Origin: Butyrivibrio sp. XPD2006
Lineage (GTDB): Bacteria > Bacillota > Clostridia > Lachnospirales > Lachnospiraceae
Length of the DNA stretch: 64,000 nucleotides
Assembly: GCF_000420865.1 (NCBI RefSeq)
Contig: NZ_ATVT01000003.1
Location: 186,001 to 250,000 of the forward strand
Direction of reading: 5' to 3'
Shown: in pieces, positions 17,693 to 25,860 of the stretch
Numbering within the stretch: the stretch's first letter is position 1
Layout of the letters: every line of letters starts with the position of its first letter
Program-made: the position numbers and the translations under genes
Notes under the pieces: generated by a model
The model's database searches: none
What the model saw: only the letters and a program-made list of their open reading frames with translations
Told to the model about the DNA's origin: nothing

Positions 17693-17726
17693 AATCATAT
17701 TTCTTTTTGAGATGGAGGAATTGAAT

Positions 17727-17978
17727 ATGAGGCGTTCCGCAAAGAGCAGACACAAAGTTAGCCAGAGTAGTATCGCTATTATGGCAGACGCAATTAAGGC
17801 AAAGGAGCAGAACCTTTCATACGGCAAGTTCAAGGCGCTAGACCTACTTGGATCCGGAAGTATGGTGGATGAAGAAGAGCCATCTGAGTATGCAGTCCAC
17901 AGTTCAACACTGGTTCGCAAGACTGTACAGAGAGAAGAGAAAAAAGCAGTTGCTTACGTTAAGGTAAGAGCGGTATAA
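17727..17978 (+). CDS. Small hypothetical protein, 83 residues
   Basis: Start ATG 17727 chosen because GGAGG (17714-17718) is 8 bases upstream; the longer frame from 17655 has no RBS. The protein is basic at the N-terminus (MRRSAKSRHKVSQSS), then helical, with a short acidic patch (DEEEPSEY) and a basic end. No membrane segment, signal or motif that I recognise. It has its own -10 element, a structured leader and a terminator (18015), so it is a monocistronic unit and probably a real, regulated gene. No function can be offered. Confidence 0.65.
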   Translation: MRRSAKSRHKVSQSSIAIMADAIKAKEQNLSYGKFKALDLLGSGSMVDEEEPSEYAVHSSTLVRKTVQREEKKAVAYVKVRAV

Positions 17979-18014
17979 AAACCTGGTATAACAACTGAAT
18001 ATTGATAAAAAAAT

Positions 18015-18050
18015 GGGAAGGACCTTTAAAAGGTACCTTCCCTTATTTTT
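18015..18050. terminator. Bidirectional terminator between the small gene and purA
   Basis: GGGAAGG-ACC (18015-18024) pairs with GGT-CCTTCCC (18032-18042, one bulged A), flanked by TTATTTTTG on the plus side and by an A-run that gives a T-tract on the minus side. It can end both the 83-residue gene and the convergent purA. Confidence 0.85.
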
Positions 18051-18056
18051 GTTTAT

Positions 18057-19352
18057 TTATTTGGAGAGCTTGCTCTCTCTGTAGATGATGTCCGTTCTGG
18101 CAGGACCGTTACTTACCATTGTGATAGGATATCCGATGTGCTCCTCGATGAACTCGATATACTTTCTGCAGTTCTCGGGAAGATCCTCGTATTTCTTGAT
18201 TCCTCTGATGTCGCATTTCCATCCGGGAAGAGTTTCAAATACAGGCTTAGCCTTATCAAGAAGATGAGTTACAGGGAACTCTGTTGTAACCTCGCCGTCT
18301 ATATCATAACCTACACATACTGGAATCTCATCGAGATATCCGAGTACGTCAAGTACTGTGAAAGCAACATCTGTAGTGCCCTGAAGTCTGCAGCCGTACT
18401 TACTTGCTACGCAGTCATACCAGCCGACTCTTCTGGGACGGCCTGTGGTTGCACCGTACTCACCACCGTCACCGCCGCGGCGTCTGAGTTCTTCAGCTTC
18501 ATCTCCGAAGAGCTCTGAAACGAATGCACCTGCACCTACAGCTGATGAATAAGCCTTGGATACTGTTACGATCTGTTTGATCTCATAAGGAGGAATTCCT
18601 GCACCGATCGCACCGTATGCTGCAAGAGGTGATGAACTTGTAACCATAGGATAGATTCCGTGGTCAGGATCCTTCATTGTTCCAAGCTGGCCTTCAAGAA
18701 GGATTGTCTTGCCCTCTTTGATTGCCTGATCAAGATAAAGAGATACATTTCCAACATACTCTTTTACCTGCTCTCTCCATTCTACTATCTGATTGAAAAG
18801 AGCTTCCTGATCTATAGGATCTGAGTGGTAGAGATTAACAAGCAGTACGTCCTTGATCTCGGCGATCCTTGCAATTTTCTCTTTGATCACATCATCATCC
18901 TGGAAGAACTCGTTGATCTGCCATCCGATCTTGGCAAATTTGTCTGAGTAGAAAGGAGCAATTCCGGACTTGGTTGATCCGAAGCTCTTACCTGCGAGCC
19001 TTGCTTCCTCAAGTGTATCGAAGAGTACGTGATAGGGCATCATTACCTGTACTCTGTCAGAGATCATGATCTGCGGCATCGGAACACCCTTGGATGTGAT
19101 CTCATTAAGTTCGTTCATGAATTTTGTGATATCAAAGGCAACGCCGTTACCGATGATATTCATTATGTGCTGGTGGAAAACGCCTGATGGCATAGTATGC
19201 AGTGCGAACTTACCATAGTCGTTTACAATTGTATGTCCGGCATTGGCACCACCCTGAAAACGTATTACTACGTCAGCCTTGTCCGCAAGGGTGTCCGTAA
19301 TCTTACCTTTGCCTTCGTCTCCCCAGTTGGCACCTACAACAGCTTTTACCAT
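18057..19352 (-). CDS. purA: Adenylosuccinate synthetase
   Basis: 431 residues on the minus strand; start placed at the ATG complementary to 19350-19352 because AGGAGG (complement of 19362-19367) lies 9 bases before it and the product then begins MVKAVVGANWGDEGKGK. The alternative ATG 18 bases upstream overlaps the RBS. The enzyme joins IMP and aspartate with GTP to make adenylosuccinate, the first step from IMP to AMP. Visible marks: the G-D-E-G-K-G-K P-loop, QGGANAGHT, the LLEGQLGT block and TGRPRRVGW. Normal family length. Monocistronic here; purL is 9 kb away. Confidence 0.97.
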   Translation of the reverse strand: MVKAVVGANWGDEGKGKITDTLADKADVVIRFQGGANAGHTIVNDYGKFALHTMPSGVFHQHIMNIIGNGVAFDITKFMNELNEITSKGVPMPQIMISDRVQVMMPYHVLFDTLEEARLAGKSFGSTKSGIAPFYSDKFAKIGWQINEFFQDDDVIKEKIARIAEIKDVLLVNLYHSDPIDQEALFNQIVEWREQVKEYVGNVSLYLDQAIKEGKTILLEGQLGTMKDPDHGIYPMVTSSSPLAAYGAIGAGIPPYEIKQIVTVSKAYSSAVGAGAFVSELFGDEAEELRRRGGDGGEYGATTGRPRRVGWYDCVASKYGCRLQGTTDVAFTVLDVLGYLDEIPVCVGYDIDGEVTTEFPVTHLLDKAKPVFETLPGWKCDIRGIKKYEDLPENCRKYIEFIEEHIGYPITMVSNGPARTDIIYRESKLSK

Positions 19353-19546
19353 AATAGAAAGCCTCCTCATTACTTATAAAAAGTTTCTTAGTTTCAAACC
19401 ACATATAAATATATCCTATTAACGCGAAGAAGTAAAACGAAAGTTTCAAAGCTGCCTGAAATGTTTAGTTTTTTCCTAAATTTTATAAATATTTATACAA
19501 TATTAAGACATAAATAACGTAATATCGATTAAAATATAAGGTACAG

Positions 19547-19558
19547 ATTGTTAACAAT
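19547..19558. promoter_or_regulatory. 12-bp palindrome before the chemoreceptor gene
   Basis: ATTGTTAACAAT is a perfect palindrome 33 bases before the chemoreceptor start, in the 238-base divergent region shared with purA. It has the look of an operator half-site pair. The rest of 19353-19590 is AT-rich; I find no convincing flagellar-type (TAAA...CCGAT) promoter and no clear purA promoter. Confidence 0.4.
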
Positions 19559-19590
19559 TTCTTTTCCCCGATTTGTGATAGGAGGATATT

Positions 19591-21306
19591 ATGGCTAAGA
19601 CCGGTGCTAAGTCAGGTGAGTTCGGAGGCGAAAGCTTTAGAAGGCTTTCTGTTGCCGATAAGTTCAAAAAAGTATTTAGTAATTTTAGAAATAACCTTAT
19701 TGTTATCTTTGTTGTAATTGTGATCATTGACCTGGTTTCACTAATAAATCTTGGAAATATATATAATATTTATTATGAGCAGAATTCTCAACAGGGAGAG
19801 ATAAGGATTACTATTCAGGCTCTGGCAAAGTACTATCTCTGGGCAATGAATGCTGTTGAGGCAGATGATAGGCAGGAACAGCTTGACGGTGCTCAGGAAA
19901 AGATTGACGAGATGAATGCAGGACTGGATACGCTGAGCAAGGTCTATAAAGGAGATCTTTCCAACGCCTATGCTCATATCAAGGACATAGATAATGCAGA
20001 TGAGACCTTGAAGGAACTTATGAATTCCGGAGCTGCCAAGGAAGATATTTATGCATACTATGTAAGTACTGTGAATGAAGCTATTAAAGTTGTCGTTAAG
20101 GACTTTAAAGAGATTGGTCTGTCAGCCAAAGCGCAAGCGCAGAAGGCATATGTCACTTCAATAATAATGGTTATCATTATGACCATCATCTCCCTGGGAG
20201 TTGTTATCTATGCGCTTGTTTATTCAAGAAAGGCAAGAGGAGCCCTTACAAACAGTATCCTGGGACCTATCGGCGCAATTTCCACAGCTGCGGACGATAT
20301 GGCAAAGGGTAAGCTGGAAGTTAACATTGAGACTGATTCCGAGGATGAACTCGGCAAGCTGGCAAATGACCTTGCGGAGTCCACAACGGTTATAGAGAGT
20401 ATTGTAAAAGACATTGATGAAACTTTGAGAAGAATGTCCGGCGGAGATTTCTCATCAGGTTCAAGGAATGAAGAAATCTATATCGGAGACTATGAGGCAA
20501 TCAGAAATGCCCTTTCAGATATTTCGGAGAACCTCTCCAGCACACTGCTGGAGGTTAAGAATTCCTCAAGTCAGGTATCTCAGGGAGCAACCAACATGTC
20601 CCAGGGAGCTTCTGATCTGGCGGAAGGCGCAACAGATCAGGCTGCAGCTGTAGAAGAGCTTACAGCATCTGTAAATTCCATTACAGAGCAGACCAAACAG
20701 CTTGCTGATGTGGCCGAGAGAAGTAAATCCATGGCTACATCTGTAAGAGATAATGCAGAGACCAGTGCGCGCAAGATGCATCTTGTAACCGATGCTATGA
20801 CAAGGATAACTGAGGCATCTGCAGAGATCGAGCAGGTAACCAATTCCATCGAGGCAATTGCCAAGCAGACATCACTCCTTGCACTCAATGCTTCAATTGA
20901 GGCAGCAAGAGCCGGTGAGACAGGAAAAGGATTTGCTGTTGTTGCAGATCAGATCGGAAAACTGGCTGACCAGAGTAGCGAAGCAGCCAAGAATACACAT
21001 CAGCTCATTGCGGACACCATGGATGAGATCAATAACGGAAATTCAGTAGTTGCTGAGACCACTGAAGCGCTTGATGCTATGAGAGACAGCGTCGAAGAGA
21101 TCACGGATATGATCGTTGAGACAGGAGAACTTGCACAGCAGCAGGCTCAGAGCATGGATGAGATCGACAAGGGCATCGAGATGATCTCCAACGTTGTACA
21201 GAACAATTCAGCTACAGCTCAGGAGTCGAGCGCAGTATCATTAGAACTATCTGAACAGTCAGAGTCTTTGAACAATCTGATCGGACAGTTCACAATAAAC
21301 GGCTGA
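19591..21306 (+). CDS. Methyl-accepting chemotaxis protein
   Basis: 571 residues, RBS AGGAGG. A cytoplasmic N-terminus is followed by a membrane helix (about 34-55), an extracellular four-helix sensor domain (to ~188), a second helix (about 189-212), a HAMP domain (~215-270), and the signalling domain. The highly conserved hairpin tip is seen as IEAIAKQTSLLALNASIEAARAGE split by the usual G-K-G-F-A-V-V-A-D-Q-I motif. It transmits ligand binding to CheA/CheW. The ligand is unknown. Alone on its strand between purA (divergent) and a terminator at 21334. Confidence 0.95.
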   Translation: MAKTGAKSGEFGGESFRRLSVADKFKKVFSNFRNNLIVIFVVIVIIDLVSLINLGNIYNIYYEQNSQQGEIRITIQALAKYYLWAMNAVEADDRQEQLDGAQEKIDEMNAGLDTLSKVYKGDLSNAYAHIKDIDNADETLKELMNSGAAKEDIYAYYVSTVNEAIKVVVKDFKEIGLSAKAQAQKAYVTSIIMVIIMTIISLGVVIYALVYSRKARGALTNSILGPIGAISTAADDMAKGKLEVNIETDSEDELGKLANDLAESTTVIESIVKDIDETLRRMSGGDFSSGSRNEEIYIGDYEAIRNALSDISENLSSTLLEVKNSSSQVSQGATNMSQGASDLAEGATDQAAAVEELTASVNSITEQTKQLADVAERSKSMATSVRDNAETSARKMHLVTDAMTRITEASAEIEQVTNSIEAIAKQTSLLALNASIEAARAGETGKGFAVVADQIGKLADQSSEAAKNTHQLIADTMDEINNGNSVVAETTEALDAMRDSVEEITDMIVETGELAQQQAQSMDEIDKGIEMISNVVQNNSATAQESSAVSLELSEQSESLNNLIGQFTING

Positions 21307-21333
21307 TATATATATCAGGCCGCATAAAACGTT

Positions 21334-21380
21334 AAAAGCCCTTTGCGTATGGCTTGCTCCTGCGCGAGGGGTTTTGTCTT
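21334..21380 (+). terminator. Terminator after the chemoreceptor gene
   Basis: AAAAGCCCTTTGCG pairs imperfectly with CGCGAGGGGTTTT (21364-21376) across an 18-base loop, followed by GTCTT. Bulges lower the quality. Confidence 0.55.
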
Positions 21381-21432
21381 ATCACAGTGTGCTTTCCGAT
21401 AGTATAATAAGAAAGACGGAGGAGAGCACACT

Positions 21433-21906
21433 ATGATAATAAGAAGAGCAAAAGAAGCAGATATAAAAAGAATTATGGAACTGCTGGGACAGGTGCTTGA
21501 GATTCATGCAAGCATAAGACCTGACATCTTTGTTTCAGGCACAACCAAGTACAGTGAAGATGATTTAAAGGAAATGGTCCCGGATGACGAGAAACCGATT
21601 TTCGTGGCGGCTGATGACAGAGACTATTGTATGGGCTATGCGTTCTGTCAGCTGAAAAACCCTGCATTCACCAGCACAATGGTACCTCATAAATCTCTTT
21701 ACATAGATGATCTGTGTGTGGATGAGAAATATCGCGGAGAGCACATTGGAGAGAAAATCTTTGAATATGTAAAGAAAGAGGCGAAAAAGCTTGGATGTTA
21801 TGAAGTGACGCTCTGTGTCTGGAACGGAAATGACGCAGCGGAACACTTCTATGAAAAGATGGGAATGACCACGAAGGAAAGAGTGATGGAGATTATTCTG
21901 GAATGA
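21433..21906 (+). CDS. GNAT-family acetyltransferase
   Basis: 157 residues, GGAGG 11 bases before ATG 21433; a TATAAT at 21403-21408 may be its -10. The GNAT core is clear: an N-terminal MIIRRAKEADIKRIMELL, motif A D-D-L-C-V-D-E-K-Y-R-G-E-H-I-G (acetyl-CoA binding, ~96-110) and the C-terminal W-N-G-N-D-A-A-E-H-F-Y-E-K-M-G-M. The acceptor is unknown. It is first of four genes joined by overlaps (ATGA with the next), so translation of the set is coupled. Confidence 0.92.
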   Translation: MIIRRAKEADIKRIMELLGQVLEIHASIRPDIFVSGTTKYSEDDLKEMVPDDEKPIFVAADDRDYCMGYAFCQLKNPAFTSTMVPHKSLYIDDLCVDEKYRGEHIGEKIFEYVKKEAKKLGCYEVTLCVWNGNDAAEHFYEKMGMTTKERVMEIILE

Positions 21907-22775
21907 GAGAACGCTTTCAAGATTATCTGAAAAACCAAATTGAAATCTACAAAGGAATTGCTTTCCCGGTAAAATCAGGGCCTCTTAAGAGGCTTTTTAC
22001 AAGCAAGGTGGATGTTATGAAGCTGCATCCAAATCCTGATGACGAGTTTACAAAACCTGAGGTAGGACCGAGCTATCGCATTATTTCGGAGTACGAGCAG
22101 TTTTTCAGGACTAACGTAAATCTCTATGCTGAAGAGCCGCTTATCATCGAGAAGATGCATCCCGACGGCTATATGCTGATAAACGGTCATCACAGATGGG
22201 CGGCTTACTATAATGTCGGCAGGAAAAAGGTTCCGGTAAATCTCGTGAATCTTACTCACGATGCAGACATTAAGGAAATGATAAAGAGTGCGGTTCATGA
22301 TAAGAGGGTTTCTCTTGATCTTGATGAGGTTGTCTTTACTAAGGGTGATGAAGGAACGGTTGAGAAAAAACTCATGTTTCCGTTTAACCGTATGTATAAG
22401 GAAGATATCAGGCTTGGAGTGCCGGCACTTTTCCATAATCTTGCCAAGTATGGTTATGATATCTGGGTTTATACTTCACAGTATTATTCAATGGACTATG
22501 TCCTTAATTACTTCAAGCATTATCACGTGAAGATCAATGGAGTCATAACAGGTGCCGAAAGGCAGAAATCCTTAAGTGCGATGAGCAGAAGTGATTTCGA
22601 CAGCCTTATTGCCGACACATATAAATACACGCTGAGCATTGATAATGATTCTGTGGTCAGGATCAATACAAGAACAAAAGAATTCGAAGATTTTGCTATT
22701 GATAAACAGAAGGGGAACTGGGCCGATCAGATCATGACAATTATCGGAGGATTCAATGAGGAAAAGACAGAATAA
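21903..22775 (+). CDS. ParB-like domain fused to HAD-like domain
   Basis: 290 residues overlapping the GNAT gene by four bases. Residues ~35-115 resemble a ParB/sulfiredoxin-type nucleotide-binding domain: a VDVMKLHPNP start and the signature L-I-N-G-H-H-R-W (about residue 92-99). Residues ~135-285 resemble a HAD-like fold with motif I as S-L-D-L-D-E-V-V-F and a Y-T-S segment after the second strand. The C-terminal half is clearly paralogous to the next gene product (shared FPFNRxYKExxRLG and GYxxWVYTS). ParB-type domains in other contexts bind CTP or act as kinases or nucleases; no such activity is shown here. Function unknown; both domain calls are by motif. Confidence 0.75.
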   Translation: MRERFQDYLKNQIEIYKGIAFPVKSGPLKRLFTSKVDVMKLHPNPDDEFTKPEVGPSYRIISEYEQFFRTNVNLYAEEPLIIEKMHPDGYMLINGHHRWAAYYNVGRKKVPVNLVNLTHDADIKEMIKSAVHDKRVSLDLDEVVFTKGDEGTVEKKLMFPFNRMYKEDIRLGVPALFHNLAKYGYDIWVYTSQYYSMDYVLNYFKHYHVKINGVITGAERQKSLSAMSRSDFDSLIADTYKYTLSIDNDSVVRINTRTKEFEDFAIDKQKGNWADQIMTIIGGFNEEKTE

Positions 22776-23298
22776 TGAAGAAAAGATGAGGGTATCCTTT
22801 GATCTGGATGAGGTTCTCTTTGTATATCCCAAGACACACAAGACAGAGCCGGAGCTTAAGTTCCCGTTCAACAGGATATACAAGGAGAGGCTGCGGCTTG
22901 GAACACCTGAGCTTATAAACACTCTTCAGAAATTGGGATATGAAGTCTGGGTATACACATCATCTTTTCGCAGTGAAAGATATATAAAAGGACTGTTTCG
23001 TCACTATGGCATCAAATTTGATGGTATAATCAACGGGAACAGGCATCTCAGGGAAGTGCAGAAAAACAGCAGTCAGCTCCTTCCTCAGAAGGTTCCGAGC
23101 AGATACAGGATATCTTTGCATATCGACGATGAATCCATTATCTGCACTCAGGGGAGAACTTTTGGCTATGAAGCTTATCAGCTGGACGGACCGGATGATG
23201 AGTGGAAGGAAAAGATAATAAAATTCGCCGGAGAGGTAAGACACAGAAAAGAACTCCGGGAGGGGATAAAGGATGAAGATCAGGTGGACGGTAACTAA
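22756..23298 (+). CDS. HAD-like protein, paralogue of the preceding C-terminal domain
   Basis: 180 residues; GGAGG (22746-22750) five bases before ATG 22756, overlapping the preceding gene by 20 bases. Motif I is V-S-F-D-L-D-E-V-L-F; the segments K-F-P-F-N-R-I-Y-K-E-R-L-R-L-G, G-Y-E-V-W-V-Y-T-S-S-F and L-H-I-D-D-E-S repeat those of the ParB/HAD-like fusion encoded just before, so the two arose by duplication. The second motif-I aspartate and the late D-D pair are kept, so phosphatase or phosphotransfer chemistry is possible. Substrate unknown. Third of four coupled genes. Confidence 0.75.
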   Translation: MRKRQNNEEKMRVSFDLDEVLFVYPKTHKTEPELKFPFNRIYKERLRLGTPELINTLQKLGYEVWVYTSSFRSERYIKGLFRHYGIKFDGIINGNRHLREVQKNSSQLLPQKVPSRYRISLHIDDESIICTQGRTFGYEAYQLDGPDDEWKEKIIKFAGEVRHRKELREGIKDEDQVDGN

Positions 23299-24853
23299 AA
23301 AGAGCGTGTTGAGCATAAGCCTTTTTGCTCTGATCCTAAGCGCTCTTATGTGCATCAGTGGATCTGTTATATTTAACCGTGCTATTCAAAAAGAATATAA
23401 CGCCAATGGATATGTCATCGCGAATATCATTCTCGATGAGATTGACCATGACAGGATTGCTGAGTATACAACCACCTGGAGGAGCGATGACTATTATAAG
23501 GAGATGTCATCATATCTTAGAAATATGCAGGAACACTCGGGAGCTGCGTACATATATATTGCCGTTCCCTATGAAGACAAGACTATGCGTTATGTCTACG
23601 ATCCTGCCACATTTATCGGTGACTCCGATCCAATCTCGGCTTCTTTTGACGAGATATGGACAGCCTACAGGGAGGGAGTAAGGCCAAAGAGCTATCTGAT
23701 CAGGAAATCCAAAAAGTACGGCTTTTTGACATCCAGCTGTCTTCCGGTTAAGGACAGCAGCGGAGAGGTTGTAGCTCTTTTATTTGTAGACACCAACATG
23801 AAAGTGATCCTCTCTACGCTCTACAAATATGTTTTTTATATGGTGATAATAGCGCTGCTCCTTTTGCTCTTGTACATCATATTCAGTTATACAGCTCTGA
23901 AAAAGAATCTTATCGGTCCGCTTCTGACCATCAGAAACAATGTCAGCGGATTTGCCAAAAATAACGCTCAGTCGGATGATACCCTGAGTGCCATTAAGAC
24001 CGGTGATGAACTGCAGGATCTGGCCGAAGAGATTGGCAGCATGGAAAAAGACATTGTGAATTACATTGACGATATCAGGACCATCACTGCTGAGAAAGAG
24101 CGAATAAGCGCTGAGCTTGATGTCGCAGCCAAGATACAGTCTGATATGCTTCCGAGTGAGTTCCCGCCTTTCCCGGACAGAAACGAGTTTGAAATCTATG
24201 CATCAATGCATCCTGCCAAGGTTGTCGGCGGAGATTTTTATGATTTCTTTTTCCTGGACAGTGACCATCTTGTGATTGTTATGGCGGATGTATCAGGTAA
24301 AGGAATTCCGGCAGCTCTTTTCATGGTGAATGCCAAGACCAATATAAAGAACAGAACTTTAAGCGGAGGCAGGATATCGCCTTCAGAGGTACTGTTTGAT
24401 GTTAACAACCAGCTTTGTGAGGGCAATGAAGCAGAGCTGTTTGTAACTGTATGGCTTGGAATTCTGGAGATATCGACAGGTAAGGTTGTGGAAGCAAATG
24501 CAGGACATGAGCATCCTGTGATAAGAAGGGCAGGCGGAGAGTTTGAACTTTCCAAGTACAGACATTCTCCTGCTGTCGCTACTCTTCCGGGACTTAAGTT
24601 CAGAGAGAACGAGTTTAAGCTTGAACCGGGAGACAGTCTTTTTGTTTATACGGATGGTGTGACTGAGGCTACCAATGCTGAAGATCAGCTCTTTAAGACA
24701 ACAAGACTTCTTGAGGCTCTCAATAAAGAACCTGATGCCGATCCGAAGCGCGTATGTGAAATTGTGACTGAAGAAATTGATAAATTTGTGGGTGATGCTC
24801 CACAGTTTGACGATATTACAATGCTGAGTTTTAAATATCTTGGCAACCAATAA
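23273..24853 (+). CDS. Membrane SpoIIE-type PP2C phosphatase
   Basis: 526 residues; GGGAGGGG (23258-23265) seven bases before ATG 23273, overlapping the HAD gene by 26 bases. An N-terminal membrane helix (~8-32), an extracellular sensor domain (~33-185), a second helix (~186-210), a HAMP-like linker and coiled coil, then a SpoIIE/PP2C domain from ~275. Metal-binding motifs are in place: V-V-G-G-D-F-Y-D, M-A-D-V-S-G-K-G, and the final Q-F-D-D-I-T-M. Such proteins dephosphorylate serine or threonine on anti-sigma-factor antagonists or other partners in answer to outside signals. No anti-sigma antagonist is encoded nearby; the target may be in this operon or elsewhere. Confidence 0.92.
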   Translation: MKIRWTVTKKSVLSISLFALILSALMCISGSVIFNRAIQKEYNANGYVIANIILDEIDHDRIAEYTTTWRSDDYYKEMSSYLRNMQEHSGAAYIYIAVPYEDKTMRYVYDPATFIGDSDPISASFDEIWTAYREGVRPKSYLIRKSKKYGFLTSSCLPVKDSSGEVVALLFVDTNMKVILSTLYKYVFYMVIIALLLLLLYIIFSYTALKKNLIGPLLTIRNNVSGFAKNNAQSDDTLSAIKTGDELQDLAEEIGSMEKDIVNYIDDIRTITAEKERISAELDVAAKIQSDMLPSEFPPFPDRNEFEIYASMHPAKVVGGDFYDFFFLDSDHLVIVMADVSGKGIPAALFMVNAKTNIKNRTLSGGRISPSEVLFDVNNQLCEGNEAELFVTVWLGILEISTGKVVEANAGHEHPVIRRAGGEFELSKYRHSPAVATLPGLKFRENEFKLEPGDSLFVYTDGVTEATNAEDQLFKTTRLLEALNKEPDADPKRVCEIVTEEIDKFVGDAPQFDDITMLSFKYLGNQ

Positions 24854-24918
24854 TTTATAGTGTATTATATTCCCTGGCGTAGATGATATGAATTTTTATG
24901 CGAGGAATATGTACTATA

Positions 24919-25815
24919 ATGAATGACAAAAAAGAAGCAACTAAACCATATAAGAGGGTGCTTGCCTGGGTCGGAATAGTCGTACTCGTTGGCATGTACC
25001 TTCTTCTTTTATATGAAGCACTTACAGGTTCACCTGATACCTACAATGTATTTATAGGATGCGTGGCAGCGACAATAGCTGTGCCTATTCTTCTTTGGCT
25101 TCTCATCTGGGCTATTGGTGCTCTGACAGGAAGACATACTGTGGCTTCACTTGATCCGATGACCAGTAACAAGAAGCATGATAAATACGGAAATGTAGTA
25201 CCTGAAGGTGAGATCGATACTGTCGTTTTTGACATCGGAAACGTGCTCACAAACTTTGCCTGGGATCAGTTCCTTGAAAATAAGGGATATGACAAGGAAA
25301 TGGTTGAGAGAATGGGCAAGGCATCCGTTTATAGTAAGGACTGGGTGGAATTTGATAAAGGAGACCTCACTACAGAGCAGATCTGTCAGAGATTTGCAGA
25401 CAATGATCCTGAAATCGGAGATGAGCTCAAGAGCGCATTTTCTGATCTGACTGATGTTGTTACCAAGAGAGATGAAGCTATTCCGTGGATACAGTCTTTA
25501 AAGGCAGCAGGATACAGAGTACTTGTCCTTTCCAATTTCAGCAAGCAGGCTCTTGAAGGCTGCAGAGATGCAATGTCTTTTCTTGATGTCGTTGACGGAG
25601 GAATACTCAGCTACAGAGATCATGTAGTCAAGCCCGATGAGGCGATTTATAAGCTTCTCATGGAGAGGTATGAGCTTGTGCCTGAGAAGACTGTGTTTAT
25701 AGATGATACGCCTGCCAACATAAAGACGGCGAGAAGTCTGGGCTGGCACGGTATTGATTACAGGAATTATGACCAGGCTGTAGAAGAGCTTCACAATCTG
25801 GGCGTCAGATATTGA
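24919..25815 (+). CDS. Membrane-anchored HAD-IA hydrolase
   Basis: 298 residues from ATG 24919 (GAGGAA 12 bases before); ATG 24898 is an alternative with a poorer RBS. Two N-terminal membrane helices (about residues 14-35 and 46-70) are joined to a cytoplasmic HAD domain: motif I V-V-F-D-I-G-N-V-L, the motif II region V-L-S-N-F-S, and motif IV F-I-D-D-T-P-A-N. It resembles YihX/epoxide-hydrolase-type HAD phosphatases, which are normally soluble, so the membrane anchor is unusual. Substrate unknown. A zinc-ribbon membrane protein follows after 45 bases. Confidence 0.88.
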   Translation: MNDKKEATKPYKRVLAWVGIVVLVGMYLLLLYEALTGSPDTYNVFIGCVAATIAVPILLWLLIWAIGALTGRHTVASLDPMTSNKKHDKYGNVVPEGEIDTVVFDIGNVLTNFAWDQFLENKGYDKEMVERMGKASVYSKDWVEFDKGDLTTEQICQRFADNDPEIGDELKSAFSDLTDVVTKRDEAIPWIQSLKAAGYRVLVLSNFSKQALEGCRDAMSFLDVVDGGILSYRDHVVKPDEAIYKLLMERYELVPEKTVFIDDTPANIKTARSLGWHGIDYRNYDQAVEELHNLGVRY

Positions 25816-25860
25816 TAGTTATACTTATTGTTTTGTGTTTTATTACGGAGGATTTTTGCA

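Noticed and set aside
17521-17726. Known riboswitch in the leader of the 83-residue gene
   Set aside because: I could not match any conserved core of purine, SAM, TPP, glycine, lysine, cobalamin or cyclic-di-GMP riboswitches.
21386-21432. Inverted repeat AGTGTGCT / AGCACACT around the GNAT promoter as an RNA hairpin
   Set aside because: The left arm lies upstream of the likely transcription start, so it could not form in the RNA; as a DNA operator it has a long gap and no support.
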